A stretch of DNA of 64,000 bases. Source: Bradyrhizobium xenonodulans. GTDB lineage: Bacteria > Pseudomonadota > Alphaproteobacteria > Rhizobiales > Xanthobacteraceae. The position numbers and the translations under genes were made by a program. Under the pieces are notes generated by a model that saw nothing but the letters and a program-made list of their open reading frames with translations, had not been told where the DNA came from and made no database searches. Shown here in pieces: positions 63,751 to 64,000 of this stretch. Where the stretch lies: NCBI RefSeq assembly GCF_027594865.1, contig NZ_CP089391.1:1208501-1272500 (forward strand), read 5' to 3'. Positions within the stretch are counted from its first letter, which is position 1. Every line of letters starts with the position of its first letter.

Positions 63751-63996
63751 GCCGCTCAATACGAGCGATCGAGACACTCGGGATCGTAAACAGTCCCGCC
63801 GCTTGATCCCATTCGTGGTCACCGCCGCTTGATCCTAAGTTCGGCGCGAGAACTTTCGTTTGTTCGTCATCTTGAACAAGAAAACCGACCGAGACGCACT
63901 TGTGCGCCCGACGCTTGTCCAGCTCTGATAGCCATCGCCAGCCTGGTGTCGGCTGACCGCTACAACCCATTCGATGAGAACCAAATCAGGAGTCAT
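63674..63996 (-). pseudogene. Frameshifted small protein gene ('VEW-DS ... SVGFLVQDD' family)
   Basis: Read from ATG 63996 the frame gives 'MTPDLVLIEWV' and then diverges; read from ATG 63970 another frame gives '...PTPGWRWLSELDKRRAHKCVSVGFLVQDDEQTKVLAPNLG' and '...GLFTIPSVSIARIERL'. Both halves belong to one known small-protein plan (V-E-W-x-D-S, aromatic stretch, 'SVG-[WF]-L-[VI]-x-D', 'IP..A/S...I..L'). Adding one base between 63963 and 63962 would join them as 'IEWVDSGQPTPGWRW'. The part after 'IERLTSSS' to the stop overlaps the plus-strand gene and is probably read-through. The gene is presumably inactive, or the base is a sequencing error. Confidence 0.55.
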
Positions 63997-64000
63997 GGCG

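Noticed and set aside
61640..64000. Direct repeat of the tRNA-His 3' end that would mark the right end of an island.
   Set aside because: No second copy of the T-arm/acceptor sequence was found before the window ends; it could lie further right.

Overview
The window reads as chromosomal DNA of a Bradyrhizobium-type alphaproteobacterium (Nitrobacteraceae, Rhizobiales). Supporting signs are high G+C, Omp31-like porins, a groESL operon with a CIRCE operator, a SerC-SerA pair with a candidate serC-type leader, a tRNA-His with A at position 73 and no G at -1, a PdhS-like polarity kinase, and many short intergenic palindromic repeats of the kinds scattered through Bradyrhizobium chromosomes. About 65 genes are supported. 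Several are under 60 codons. Most long ORFs antisense to them are artefacts of GC-rich codon usage.

Layout. 0-5 kb: the end of a TorF-like porin, a BacA/BclA-like peptide ABC transporter and a lactate permease. 5-13 kb: two exported proteins of unknown role, groES-groEL with promoter, CIRCE and an intercistronic hairpin, a lipoprotein, a CheZ-like phosphatase, an L,D-transpeptidase and two tiny membrane proteins. 13-23 kb: hypothetical proteins, two SnoaL-like paralogues, a cluster of small membrane proteins, uvrB, a two-gene unit with a zinc ribbon, a LysR regulator and a TSUP transporter coupled to a 76-residue protein. 23-33 kb: an Omp31-like porin, glutathione transferases, a Cys-rich CWC protein, a DUF1800-DUF1501 export pair, an IsdG-type heme monooxygenase, an aldo/keto reductase, a GNAT enzyme, a membrane PAS protein and two micro-proteins. 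33-46 kb: an aspartate aminotransferase, a DUF992 protein, an EF-G-like GTPase lacking the catalytic histidine, a small HTH regulator with a perfect palindrome upstream, a SulP transporter, aroE, two tandem exported paralogues, lldD, glmM and a fosmidomycin-resistance type MFS pump. 46-61 kb: two porins, a GST and a GNAT, serC-serA, a thiolase, an FAD monooxygenase, a 1124-residue PdhS-like histidine kinase and a phasin.

At 61.6 kb a tRNA-His marks a change in character. Beyond it lie a two-gene PIN-like (DUF4411) / XRE-ImmA module, a small basic protein and a frameshifted small gene, which look like accessory DNA attached to a tRNA gene.

Whole pathways are few. The window mixes housekeeping (chaperonin, serine, shikimate and cell-wall precursor synthesis, UvrB repair) with envelope and metabolic genes. 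The lactate permease and the lactate dehydrogenase could work together although they lie 39 kb apart. The least explained items are the tRNA-linked module, the altered motifs in the EF-G-like GTPase and the PdhS-like kinase, CtrA-like sites before that kinase and one porin, and the set of very short conserved-looking membrane proteins.
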